From: Azophilus sp964638775
Lineage (GTDB): Bacteria > Pseudomonadota > Gammaproteobacteria > Pseudomonadales > Azotimanducaceae
NCBI GenBank assembly: GCA_964638775.1
Contig: CAZWZH010000089.1
Coordinates: 1-20,492, forward strand
DNA length: 20,492 nucleotides
Direction: 5' to 3'
Each line of letters begins with the position of its first letter. Positions within the stretch are counted from its first letter, which is position 1. A program made the position numbers and the translations under genes. This document shows positions 1 through 6,714 of this stretch, in pieces. The notes beneath the pieces were generated by a model. The model had not been told where the DNA came from and searched no databases. It saw nothing but the letters and a program-made list of their open reading frames with translations.

Positions 1-2
1 TG

Positions 3-398
3 AGCGACGACGAACTTCGGCGTGTGCTCGCGGAACCGGCTCGCGAGCTATACGTGTTCAAGGAAGGGCAGGAGCGAGGGGACGCGGGCCTCCTCGAACT
101 CGACTTCGGTACCGAAGGGGAATGCGAGTTGGCTTTCTTCGGGCTGATCCCGCACATGATCGGCCTTGGCGCCGGTCGCTGGCTGATGAATCGGGCACTC
201 GACATCGCCTGGTCCCGCCCCATCCGGAGGCTGTGGGTGCATACCTGCACCTTCGACCATCCCGGCGCGCTGGATTTCTACATCAGAACCGGGTTCGTGC
301 CGTACCACAGGCAGATCGAGGTGGCCGACGACCCCAGGATTACCGGCGTGCTGCCCGAATCCGCAGCGCCTCACGTGCCGTTGCTCGGAAGCGGATGA
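3..398 (+). CDS. GNAT family N-acetyltransferase, 5' end cut by window
   Basis: The frame is open to the left edge, so the N-terminus lies outside the window; about 131 residues are visible, the larger C-terminal part of a GNAT domain of usual length near 160-190. A GLGAGRWLMNRAL segment fits the acetyl-CoA pyrophosphate-binding loop and following helix (motif A). Further on, a strand ending in LWVHTCTFDHPGALDFYIRTGF matches the family's C-terminal pattern, in which a residue near the D-H-P-x-A-L stretch starts the last helix and F/Y-x-x-x-G-F closes the fold. These enzymes move an acetyl group from acetyl-CoA to an amine; the substrate cannot be read here. The next gene is convergent, 101 bp away, so this gene is probably not part of the catabolic block. 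A GTG at 24 is possible as a start but would remove conserved-looking sequence. Confidence 0.85.
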   Translation, partial: SDDELRRVLAEPARELYVFKEGQERGDAGLLELDFGTEGECELAFFGLIPHMIGLGAGRWLMNRALDIAWSRPIRRLWVHTCTFDHPGALDFYIRTGFVPYHRQIEVADDPRITGVLPESAAPHVPLLGSG

Positions 399-499
399 GC
401 AGCGGGGGCGCGGCTTTCTCAAATCGGATGGAAATCGGATGGAGACGACCGTGTCGCGCGAACGCTCGGCCGGTTGTCCTCCCGGCGCGCGGCTGCCGG

Positions 500-1624
500 T
501 CAACGGCTGACGCTGCGCCTGATTCCGCCTCGGTACTGCTCCCACTCCGGACCCGCGTAGAACTGGCGGAAGAAGTTGCGGAATTCGTTGATGGGGCCGT
601 CGCCCGCGCACAGGGGCGGCGCTTCGATGTACTTCTGCCGGTCCCACACCACCTTGTCCTGGTCGAGTTGCTTGCAGATGTCCTTGATTATCGCCCGTGC
701 CAGCCCGCCCCGCGGGCCGTCGCGGTCGGCCTTGAGCTGGGTGAAGGCGAAGCGCAGGTGGGTGATGTCCCGGGCAATGGGCGTAACGCCGGTGACCAGC
801 AGGGTCTCGCACATTCCCGTAAAGCGCGTCCAGGGTTGGGCGCTGCCGTTTACGCCGTAGGCGATTGTCCCGTCGACGGTGCCCTTCGGCGTTCCCATCC
901 TGATGTGCACTTCGGCGGTGCGGCGGTGCCCGTCGAAGCGGATGTCGTAGTCGGGATAGTCCGCGACGCCGTGGATGTACTTGAAATGGGCGCTGTCGGC
1001 GCCGTTCTCCGCGATCGTCTGCATGGGGCCGTGCACGATCCACTCGTGCTTTTCGTAGCCGGTCCAGTCCGGGTGGCCGACCTCCTCGAATTCGGCGACC
1101 TCGTAGCTCGGCGCCTCGTGCCCGGGGTGATACCAGGCCCACACGAAGCCGTTCGCCTCCCGCACGGGGTAGGCGCGTTCGCAGGACGGCTTTTTCATCG
1201 CCGGGGGTATGGTTTTCGAGTAAGGGATGCCGACCGCGGCGCCGTGGCCGTTCCACTGCCAGGAGTGCAGGGGGCACTGAAGATGGTTGCCGTTGACCTT
1301 GCCGCCGTAGCCCATGTGGGCGCCGAGGTGCGGGCAATAGGCATCGAGTACCCGCGCCTCGCCGTCTTCGCCGCGCCAGGCCACGAGTTCGCGTTCGAAG
1401 TAGTGCAGGGGTTTTACTTCACCCACCCCCAGTTCGTCGCTGTAGCACATGACGAACCAGCCGAACGGCATCGGGACGGTAATGTTCCGCTCCTCGGCGC
1501 TGCGGCCGTTGACCACTGGCTCGAGGCGCCAGCGGGCCAGGGCGGCCTGGTCCAGCTTCTTGAGTTGGTCCCATACCAGTACCGGCGGGGTGCGGGTGTC
1601 CCGGATGTCTGTGGCTTCGCTCAT
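500..1624 (-). CDS. KshA-type Rieske non-heme iron oxygenase
   Basis: 374 residues, the usual length for the oxygenase component of 3-ketosteroid 9-alpha-hydroxylase. The Rieske centre is complete: C97-P-H99 and C117-P-L-H120, 17 residues apart. The mononuclear iron site follows as N207-x-x-D210-x-x-H213-x-x-x-x-H218, with D323 the probable third ligand. KshA-like wording around the Rieske site (VKPLHYF, DAYCPHLGAHMGYGG, IPYSK) favours a steroid or steroid-like substrate over an aromatic one. In known systems KshA hydroxylates C9 of 1,4-androstadiene-3,17-dione, leading to ring B opening, with electrons from KshB. No reductase is encoded here; a [2Fe-2S] ferredoxin lies two genes upstream. 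ATG start with GGAG about 12 nt upstream. Paralogues in this family act on other steroids, including bile acids, so the exact substrate is uncertain. Confidence 0.93.
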   Translation of the reverse strand: MSEATDIRDTRTPPVLVWDQLKKLDQAALARWRLEPVVNGRSAEERNITVPMPFGWFVMCYSDELGVGEVKPLHYFERELVAWRGEDGEARVLDAYCPHLGAHMGYGGKVNGNHLQCPLHSWQWNGHGAAVGIPYSKTIPPAMKKPSCERAYPVREANGFVWAWYHPGHEAPSYEVAEFEEVGHPDWTGYEKHEWIVHGPMQTIAENGADSAHFKYIHGVADYPDYDIRFDGHRRTAEVHIRMGTPKGTVDGTIAYGVNGSAQPWTRFTGMCETLLVTGVTPIARDITHLRFAFTQLKADRDGPRGGLARAIIKDICKQLDQDKVVWDRQKYIEAPPLCAGDGPINEFRNFFRQFYAGPEWEQYRGGIRRSVSR

Positions 1625-1647
1625 GATTGTTTAGACTCCGATACAAC

Positions 1648-1756
1648 GAGTTCGCATACGGCGCTTCCATTTCGGCGCACGGCCCCACCATCCTGCCGCA
1701 TTTAAGGCTATCGGACGAGCTTAACGCGCCGAAATGGAAGCGCCGCATACGAACTC
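1648..1756. repeat. 109-bp element with 31-bp inverted repeats
   Basis: Left arm 1648-1678 and right arm 1726-1756 are inverted copies, identical at 29 of 31 positions, around a 47-nt centre. Each arm, read inward, begins GAGTTCG and ends TTTCGGCGC. The element sits in the 209-bp gap between two minus-strand genes, 24 bp upstream of the Rieske oxygenase start. No coding capacity and no obvious target-site duplication. It could be a MITE-like insertion, a paired operator, or an RNA hairpin that lowers read-through from the amidohydrolase gene into the oxygenase gene. Confidence 0.85.
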
Positions 1757-1833
1757 TTTCCCGAGATTCAGTATTGTTCCTTAAACGTCATCGTTCCGGG
1801 GCGCCGGGTTCTCGACTCGCATGACAGCCCCCG

Positions 1834-2745
1834 TCATGAAGTTGCGGCGCCCCGGGCGTCCGGCGGCGGCAGCTTGAAAACGCGGCGGGCGTTGTCGCTG
1901 AGGAACTTGCGCCAGACGGACTCGTTGCGGAACGGCACCTCTGGCAGCTCCCTGAAAATGCGTTCGAGGCTCAGTCCCTGGGGATAGTAGCCGGCGTACA
2001 TGATCCTGTCGGCGCCCCGGGTGTTGGCGTAGTCGACGATAGCGTCGGGATAGTAATTCGGGGCGAACGCCGACGTGGAGTAGTAGAGGTTCGGCCACTT
2101 CAGCATGAGCTTCACGGCCAGTTCCACCCAGGGCTCGCCGCCGTGGCGCATGACGAACTGCAGGTCGGGGAAGTGGTAGCAGACCTCGTCCACCAGTTCG
2201 ACCCGCTGCGGCGCCATGGGGATGCGCGGTCCGGGGACGCCCACGTTGACGAGCACCGGCAGGTCCAGGTCGCAGCAGGCGCCGTAGATCAGCCACATGC
2301 GGCGGTCGTCGATGGGCACGGGCGGATTGCAGCCGCAGGGAAAGACGGACACCGAGTGGATGCCGAACCCGTCATGGACGCGCCGGATGGCCCTGACCGC
2401 CTCCATGCCCCGGTTGGGGTCCACCGGGAAGTCGAAGGCGAAGCGCTCCGGATACCGGTCTTTGGCGCTCCGGGCGGCTTCCGAGCCCTCGAAATAGCCG
2501 ACCAGCGCGATATCGATTCCGTAGCGGTCCATTTCCCCGATCAGGAACGCGACGTAGTCTTCGGTCTTCTCCAGGGTCGGCACGTCGCGGAACATGTACT
2601 GCACGGGCATCCTGAACTGCTCGATGCTTTCGCGGTCCTTCAGCAGCGGCAGGAAGCTTGCGTACCACTCCTCGTTCGTCTCGCTGACGGGGATGCCCAT
2701 CATCAGGTCCACGATGGGTATCTGCCGGATGATTTCGGCGCTCAC
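1834..2745 (-). CDS. Amidohydrolase-2-fold protein lacking usual metal ligands
   Basis: About 303 residues from a GTG at 2745. This start places IPIVDLMMGIPV at the N-terminus, as in the amidohydrolase-2 subfamily common beside actinobacterial and proteobacterial steroid genes; earlier starts read through a decayed SDR sequence on the other strand. The TIM-barrel pattern is visible (FVMRHGGEPW, the NLYYSTSAFAP strand, and GADRIMYAGYYP near the end). Oddly, the N-terminal H-x-H metal pair is replaced by IVDLMMG, and the late strand that normally carries a catalytic Asp (A-S-D-Y-P) reads AGYYP. A His is kept in MRHGG. It may act without a metal or have lost catalysis. No strong ribosome site is seen before the GTG; the ATG codons of LMMGIPV are alternatives. 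Same strand as the ferredoxin and Rieske oxygenase, probably co-transcribed. Role in steroid breakdown is inferred from position only. Confidence 0.85.
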   Translation of the reverse strand: MSAEIIRQIPIVDLMMGIPVSETNEEWYASFLPLLKDRESIEQFRMPVQYMFRDVPTLEKTEDYVAFLIGEMDRYGIDIALVGYFEGSEAARSAKDRYPERFAFDFPVDPNRGMEAVRAIRRVHDGFGIHSVSVFPCGCNPPVPIDDRRMWLIYGACCDLDLPVLVNVGVPGPRIPMAPQRVELVDEVCYHFPDLQFVMRHGGEPWVELAVKLMLKWPNLYYSTSAFAPNYYPDAIVDYANTRGADRIMYAGYYPQGLSLERIFRELPEVPFRNESVWRKFLSDNARRVFKLPPPDARGAATS

Positions 2746-2810
2746 TCGCGGGATTCCGGGCCGGTTGCATCGGATCGCCGAATCATCCCATGTTCCGGGC
2801 CTGCAAGATA

Positions 2811-2888
2811 ATGCCCGCGGCCTTGGCGATCCCGCTCGGGCGCATGGCTGAACCGGAGGAGATTGCCAAAGCGGTTGATCTACTCTTC
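2811..2888 (+). pseudogene. C-terminal remnant of a short-chain dehydrogenase (SDR)
   Basis: About 25 codons on the plus strand read IPLGRMAEPEEIAKAVDLLF, the hallmark segment just before the C-terminus of classical SDRs (P-L-G-R-x-x-x-P-E-E-I-A-x-A-V-x-F-L). No Rossmann GxxxGxG or YxxxK segment is present upstream, and the frame then runs into antisense sequence of the ferredoxin gene. The fragment lies between the amidohydrolase and ferredoxin genes, overlapping the end of the latter by 9 nt. It is a gene relic, not a functional enzyme. Confidence 0.7.
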
Positions 2889-3197
2889 CGGCGCCACCGT
2901 CAGCGGAAGGCCGTCGAACGCATCGCACACCCGGAGCTGGCAGGTCAGCCGGGAGCGGCCGGTATCGTAGGCGTCCAGGCAGGAAACCAGGTCCAGTTCG
3001 TCTTCGCCCGGCGCGCCGACTTTTTCAAACCACTCCGGCTCGATCAGGCAGTGGCAGGTGGCGCAGGCGCACTGGCCGCCGCAGATGGCTTCGATGCCCA
3101 TTCCCGCATCGCGCAGCACTTCCATGAGGACGCTGCCGTCGGCGGCCTGCAGCCGGTGGGCGTTGCCGGTACGGTCCGTTACGTGGATGACGGGCAT
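2880..3197 (-). CDS. [2Fe-2S] ferredoxin, adrenodoxin/putidaredoxin type
   Basis: 105 residues from the ATG at 3197 (a TTG at 3200 would add one). The cluster ligands are C39-x5-C45-x2-C48 and C86, the last in LTCQLR; this is the vertebrate/putidaredoxin-type spacing. Extra cysteines (C43, C50, C73, C91) are not expected ligands. The length is typical. Such ferredoxins pass single electrons from an NAD(P)H reductase to a cytochrome P450 or Rieske oxygenase. The KshA-type oxygenase two genes downstream is the natural partner candidate, although canonical KshA uses the fused reductase KshB. The start codon overlaps the stop of the preceding short SnoaL-like frame (TGATG), suggesting translational coupling; no strong ribosome-binding site of its own is seen. 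No reductase gene is in the window. Confidence 0.93.
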   Translation of the reverse strand: MPVIHVTDRTGNAHRLQAADGSVLMEVLRDAGMGIEAICGGQCACATCHCLIEPEWFEKVGAPGEDELDLVSCLDAYDTGRSRLTCQLRVCDAFDGLPLTVAPEE

Positions 3198-3349
3198 CAA
3201 CGAACCCGGATGTCCGGCGCGAACAGGTTGACGTGGGCATCGAGGTCGCGCATGTCCAGCGACAGGGCGTACTTGGCGACGAGTTGCCGGATTTCCTCGA
3301 TGGATTCGAGCCGGTCGATGCGGTCCTCGTGGTTTCGCGGAGAGGCCAT
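3197..3349 (-). pseudogene. Truncated SnoaL-like (NTF2 fold) N-terminus
   Basis: A 50-codon frame from an ATG at 3349 encodes helix 1 and the start of helix 2 of a SnoaL-like domain: DRLESIEEIRQLVAKYALS, then LDMRDLDAHVNLFAPDIRV. That wording is characteristic of the family, which normally runs to 130-150 residues. Here the frame stops immediately after the first strand (RVR-stop), and the stop codon overlaps the ferredoxin start as TGATG. The remaining two thirds of the domain are not found in any frame nearby. It is the first gene of the minus-strand set and may still be translated as a leader that couples translation to the ferredoxin; as a SnoaL enzyme it must be dead. Confidence 0.75.
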
Positions 3350-3561
3350 GGCGAATCGGATAGCTTCGAAATGTGCAGATTATCCTATAGGCCTCGGCTC
3401 GATGCCTCTATGTCAATTCCGGCGTAAATCGCGTATTGGGTTATCTTTTTAGCCTGCAACTTCCATAATTCGTTTTTTTCGGTCAGGAAATTACGCAAAT
3501 GGGTAGAATTACCCGTCGTCCTGTGAAATATTGCCGGATAGTCGGGCGAAGGTAGGAAATC
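3350..3561. promoter_or_regulatory. Divergent promoter region of the two catabolic gene sets
   Basis: This 212-bp gap separates the minus-strand ferredoxin/Rieske set from the plus-strand hsa/ipd-like set and is clearly more AT-rich than its surroundings, so promoters for both directions should lie here. A short palindrome, GGGTA-GAAT-TACCC, spans 3501-3514, about 48 bp before the plus-strand start, and could be an operator half of a TetR-type or similar regulator. No convincing paired -35/-10 set was found for either direction. The plus-strand gene has an AAGGTAGG ribosome site just before its ATG. Confidence 0.55.
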
Positions 3562-4734
3562 ATGGCCGAGGCGCCGGCTCAGGCAGCACAGCATCGGTCT
3601 TCGTGGAACCTGGTGGAGGAAGTGGGCGCCAGGTCCGGGCTTATCGCCGAGCGCGCCGCGGAAGGCCGCGCCCGGCGGCAGGTGAGCGGGGATGTCGTCC
3701 ACGCGCTCAAGGAAGCCGGCTTCATGCGCGCGGTTCTGCCCAGGCGCTGGGGCGGGCTCGAGGCCACGCCGCAGGAGTTCTTCGCGGCGATTCTCAAGAT
3801 CGCCGAACAGGATATGAGTTCGGCCTGGATCGCGGGAATCGTCGCGGTGCATGCGTATCAGCTCGCCTTGATGGCTGAAGAAGCCCAGGCCGATGTTTAT
3901 GCCGACGATCCCGATACCCTGATCTCGAGTTCCTACAACCCGGTGGGCGGACGGGCGGAGCCGTGTGACGGCGGCTTCCGCCTGAGCGGCCGCTGGGGCT
4001 GGAGTTCCGGTTCGGCGCACTGCACCTGGGTGCTGCTCGGCGCGGTCGTGCCGGGGGACGGCTACCGCACCTTCCTGGTACCCCGTTCAGACTACGAGAT
4101 CGAGGACACCTGGTTCGCCTACGGCCTGCAGGCGACCGGCTCGAACGACATCGTGATCGATACGCCGGTTTTCGTGCCCGAGCATCGCACCCATCGCCAG
4201 ATGGACGGGTTCAACTGCGTGCACTCCCAGGACAACCCGATGTACAGCATTCCCTGGGCGCAGCTCTTCATCCGTGTGGTGTCCACGCCGGCCATCGGCG
4301 CCGCCCGGCACGCCGTCGACCTGTTTGTCACCAACGCCGCGGCCTCCAGCACCGATCCCACCAAGCTGCAGGGCGACCCGGACATTACCCGGCGGGTTGC
4401 CGAGGCGATCAACGACATCGATGAAGTCGAGACCATCATGTTCCGCAATTTCGAACGCATGATGGAACTGGTGAACGCCGGTGAGCCCATTCCCATGATC
4501 GACCGGGTGCGCTACCGCTACCAGGCGAGCATCGTCATCGACCGCATGGGCGCCGTGGTGGACCGGCTGTTCGAGGTGGCCGGCGGAAAGAGCGTGTTCG
4601 ACGGCGCCGGCATCCAGGACATCTGGCGCGACATCCACATCGCCCGTGCCCATGTCGCCAACAACCCCACGCCCTTTGCCCGCAACCTGGGGGGCATGGC
4701 CCTTGGCGCGGAAAACGGCGACGTGTTCGTCTAG
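3562..4734 (+). CDS. HsaA-like flavin-dependent monooxygenase (acyl-CoA dehydrogenase fold)
   Basis: 390 residues with an acyl-CoA dehydrogenase fold and the markers of two-component (group D) flavin hydroxylases: SGRWGWSSGSAHCTWVLLG at 142-160, TWFAYGLQATGSNDIVI near 183-199, and a C-terminal RDIHIARAHVANN region (356-368) whose H364 matches the position of the catalytic histidine in relatives. The closest family known to me is HsaA/TesA2, which hydroxylates 3-HSA at C4 to the catechol 3,4-DHSA using reduced flavin from HsaB. No flavin reductase is present in the window. ATG start with AAGGTAGG about 5 nt upstream. It leads a plus-strand operon; the next gene follows after 9 bp. True acyl-CoA dehydrogenase activity is unlikely because the G-N-P-x-x-x-L-G-x-x-like wording is poor and the neighbours are ring-cleavage enzymes. 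Confidence 0.9.
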   Translation: MAEAPAQAAQHRSSWNLVEEVGARSGLIAERAAEGRARRQVSGDVVHALKEAGFMRAVLPRRWGGLEATPQEFFAAILKIAEQDMSSAWIAGIVAVHAYQLALMAEEAQADVYADDPDTLISSSYNPVGGRAEPCDGGFRLSGRWGWSSGSAHCTWVLLGAVVPGDGYRTFLVPRSDYEIEDTWFAYGLQATGSNDIVIDTPVFVPEHRTHRQMDGFNCVHSQDNPMYSIPWAQLFIRVVSTPAIGAARHAVDLFVTNAAASSTDPTKLQGDPDITRRVAEAINDIDEVETIMFRNFERMMELVNAGEPIPMIDRVRYRYQASIVIDRMGAVVDRLFEVAGGKSVFDGAGIQDIWRDIHIARAHVANNPTPFARNLGGMALGAENGDVFV

Positions 4735-4743
4735 GGCCGAGCC

Positions 4744-5577
4744 GTGTCGATTGACGGCCAAGGGCCGCCGCGCGGAGAAACGGTTACCGTCGGCGACCTG
4801 GATATCCACTTTCGAAGCCAGGGCCCGGCGGACGGCGATGCGGTGGTGTTCGTCCACGGCAGCGGTCCGGGCGCCAGCGGCTACAGCAATTTCAGGAAGA
4901 ACGCCCACGCATTCGCGGAGGCCGGATACCGGGTTGTGGTGCCGGACCTGCCCGGCTTCGGGTACTCGTCCAAGCCCGTCGACCGGGACTACACCACCGG
5001 GTTTTTCAGTTCGCATCTGGTCGGGCTGCTGGATGCGATCGGAATCGGGAGTTTTGCTCTCATCGGCAATTCGCTGGGGGGCGCCATCAGCATCCGGGCG
5101 GCCCTGGACCACCCGGACCGGGTCGCGAAGCTGATCCTCATGGCGCCCGGCGGCATTGAGGAACTGGAAACGTACCTGGCCATGCCCGCCATGGCGAAAA
5201 TGATCGCCAACTTCGTCGATGGCGCGCTGGACCGCGACGGCTTGCGCCGCGTCCTGGAAACCCTGGTGTACGATCCGGTGCATGTCACCGATGCACTGGT
5301 GGACGAGCGCTGGGCGATTCTTCAGCAGCAGCCGCCCGAAGTACTCTCCCGCATGATCATCCCGAACATGGAAGCCGAACTGTCGGAGATTCGATGTCCG
5401 GTGCTGAGTTTCTGGGGCGCCGACGACGAGATGTTACCCGCCAGCGGCGGCTTCAAGATTACCCGCGCCTGCAAGCCGGCCCGCCACATCGAAATCGCGG
5501 AGTGCGGGCATTGGGTGATGGTGGAGCACACCAGGCTCTTCAATGCCGCCTGCCTCGATTTTCTGGCCAACGACTGA
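4744..5577 (+). CDS. HsaD-like meta-cleavage product hydrolase (alpha/beta hydrolase)
   Basis: 277 residues, close to HsaD/BphD length. The family's oxyanion-hole segment HGSGPGASG is at 38-46, the nucleophile elbow GNSLGG puts Ser at 110, the acid is D228 in WGADDEMLP, and the base is H256 in CGHWVMVEH. HGSGPGA is diagnostic for hydrolases that split the C-C bond of meta-ring-cleavage products. In steroid breakdown HsaD (TesD) cuts 4,9-DSHA into a ring-CD propanoate and a hydroxyhexadienoate. GTG start 9 bp after the monooxygenase stop; no strong ribosome site, so translational coupling is likely. It is followed by a 230-bp spacer holding no recognisable gene, only small hairpins near 5616-5629 and 5701-5716. 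Confidence 0.92.
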   Translation: MSIDGQGPPRGETVTVGDLDIHFRSQGPADGDAVVFVHGSGPGASGYSNFRKNAHAFAEAGYRVVVPDLPGFGYSSKPVDRDYTTGFFSSHLVGLLDAIGIGSFALIGNSLGGAISIRAALDHPDRVAKLILMAPGGIEELETYLAMPAMAKMIANFVDGALDRDGLRRVLETLVYDPVHVTDALVDERWAILQQQPPEVLSRMIIPNMEAELSEIRCPVLSFWGADDEMLPASGGFKITRACKPARHIEIAECGHWVMVEHTRLFNAACLDFLAND

Positions 5578-5807
5578 TGCTCGACGAACGGGGTCGTCCG
5601 GCTCGCCCCTGCGTTGCATCGCTCGATGCTCGAGTGTGCGCCGACGGTGCCCTGCGCCCGGCAAAGCGGAAGGAATCGGCAGCCTGATGTGCCGTCCCAC
5701 GAATGTGTTTGCATTCAGCGTGCCGCACAAGTTCAGTGGCAGGGCGCGGCTCGCCGGCAATGGCCTGTCCGGTCGCCAAGGGTCGGATAGTTGAGGATCG
5801 AGGTGGC

Positions 5808-6704
5808 ATGACGAACCGGATAGGAATCGCGTCCCTGGGGTATGTGCGCATCGGCATGGGCGACCCCCAGGCCTGGGCGGATGTCGGCGAAGAAATTCTC
5901 GGGTTCAGCGCCTCGACGCGGCCCGGCGGTTCGATTCATCTGCGGATGGACGGGGCGCCGGCACGCTTTATCGTCGAGCCGGCCGAGCAGGACGGATTCG
6001 TCTGTGCCGGGTGGGAATGCGCCCCTGCGGACTTCGCGGCGCTGGTCGGCAGGCTCTCGGAACATGGCCTGGAACTCGCTGCCGGGTTGCAGGAGGAGTG
6101 CGCCGCTCGCTGCGTTGACGCCTTCGTTCGCAGTACGGATGCTTCCGGCAATGTCTTCGAGCTCTTCCATGGGCGGCAAGGCGCGCATCCAACCTTTCGC
6201 TCGCCCATCGACGGGGTCCGGTTCGTCGCCGACGGCCTCGGCCTCGGGCACCTGGTGCTCCCCGCCGCCAATCATGCCGAGACCAGTGAGTTCTACCAGC
6301 GACTGCTCGGCTTCGGCATGAGCGACGAGCTGACCCTGCCGCCGCCGGTCGAGGGCGCGCCGGAGATGCGCATCCACTTCCTGCACGCCCGCAACCCAAG
6401 GCACCACAGCCTGGGGCTGTTCAACGGCCCGGCGCCATCCGGGGTGGTGCATCTCATGGTGGAGATGACCACCCTGGATGCGGTGGGTGCCTGCCTCGAC
6501 CGGGTACTCGCGGCCGGCCTGCCCATCACCGCGACGCTCGGCCGCCACGTCAACGACGGCATGGTGTCCTTCTACTTTCTGGCCCCGGGCGGGATCCCCG
6601 TGGAGGTCGGTTACGACGGCAAGCAGTTCGACTGGGACGATTTCAGTCCCACCCGCAGCACGGTCGGCGACCTCTGGGGGCACGCCTACCGCTTTCCGGA
6701 GTAA
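5808..6704 (+). CDS. HsaC-like type I extradiol dioxygenase
   Basis: 298 residues, two glyoxalase/VOC modules as in BphC and HsaC. Iron ligands appear as H148 (GLGHLVL), H215 (VVHLMVE) and E266 (PVEVGY). Second-shell active-site residues of the BphC type also fit: H200 (HHSLGLF), H247 and Y256. All expected catalytic positions are therefore present. The family opens catechols next to the hydroxyls with Fe(II) and O2; HsaC/TesB cleaves 3,4-DHSA, producing the substrate of HsaD, whose homologue is the gene before. The ATG at 5808 has AGGTGG five bases upstream and fits family length; the frame stays open further upstream, but an earlier start would add an atypical extension. The next gene starts 10 bp after the stop. 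A non-steroid catechol substrate cannot be excluded. Confidence 0.92.
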   Translation: MTNRIGIASLGYVRIGMGDPQAWADVGEEILGFSASTRPGGSIHLRMDGAPARFIVEPAEQDGFVCAGWECAPADFAALVGRLSEHGLELAAGLQEECAARCVDAFVRSTDASGNVFELFHGRQGAHPTFRSPIDGVRFVADGLGLGHLVLPAANHAETSEFYQRLLGFGMSDELTLPPPVEGAPEMRIHFLHARNPRHHSLGLFNGPAPSGVVHLMVEMTTLDAVGACLDRVLAAGLPITATLGRHVNDGMVSFYFLAPGGIPVEVGYDGKQFDWDDFSPTRSTVGDLWGHAYRFPE

Positions 6705-6714
6705 AACGCGGCTG

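Noticed and set aside
421..442. 11-bp tandem duplication (AAATCGGATGG twice)
   Set aside because: Only two copies in a short convergent gap; no sign of function.
122..1705. Long plus-strand open frame over the Rieske oxygenase
   Set aside because: It is an antisense shadow of high-GC coding sequence; the minus-strand protein carries complete Rieske and iron-binding motifs and the plus-strand translation is low-complexity Arg/Ala/Val-rich.
3411..3416. Consensus TTGACA on the minus strand upstream of the ferredoxin set
   Set aside because: The TATAGG and GATAAT sequences that could pair with it are 21 or more bases away, too far for a normal sigma-70 promoter.
5578..5807. 230-bp spacer between the HsaD-like and HsaC-like genes as a possible small gene
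   Set aside because: Frames here have no family resemblance and no good ribosome site; only small hairpins at 5616-5629 and 5701-5716 were seen.
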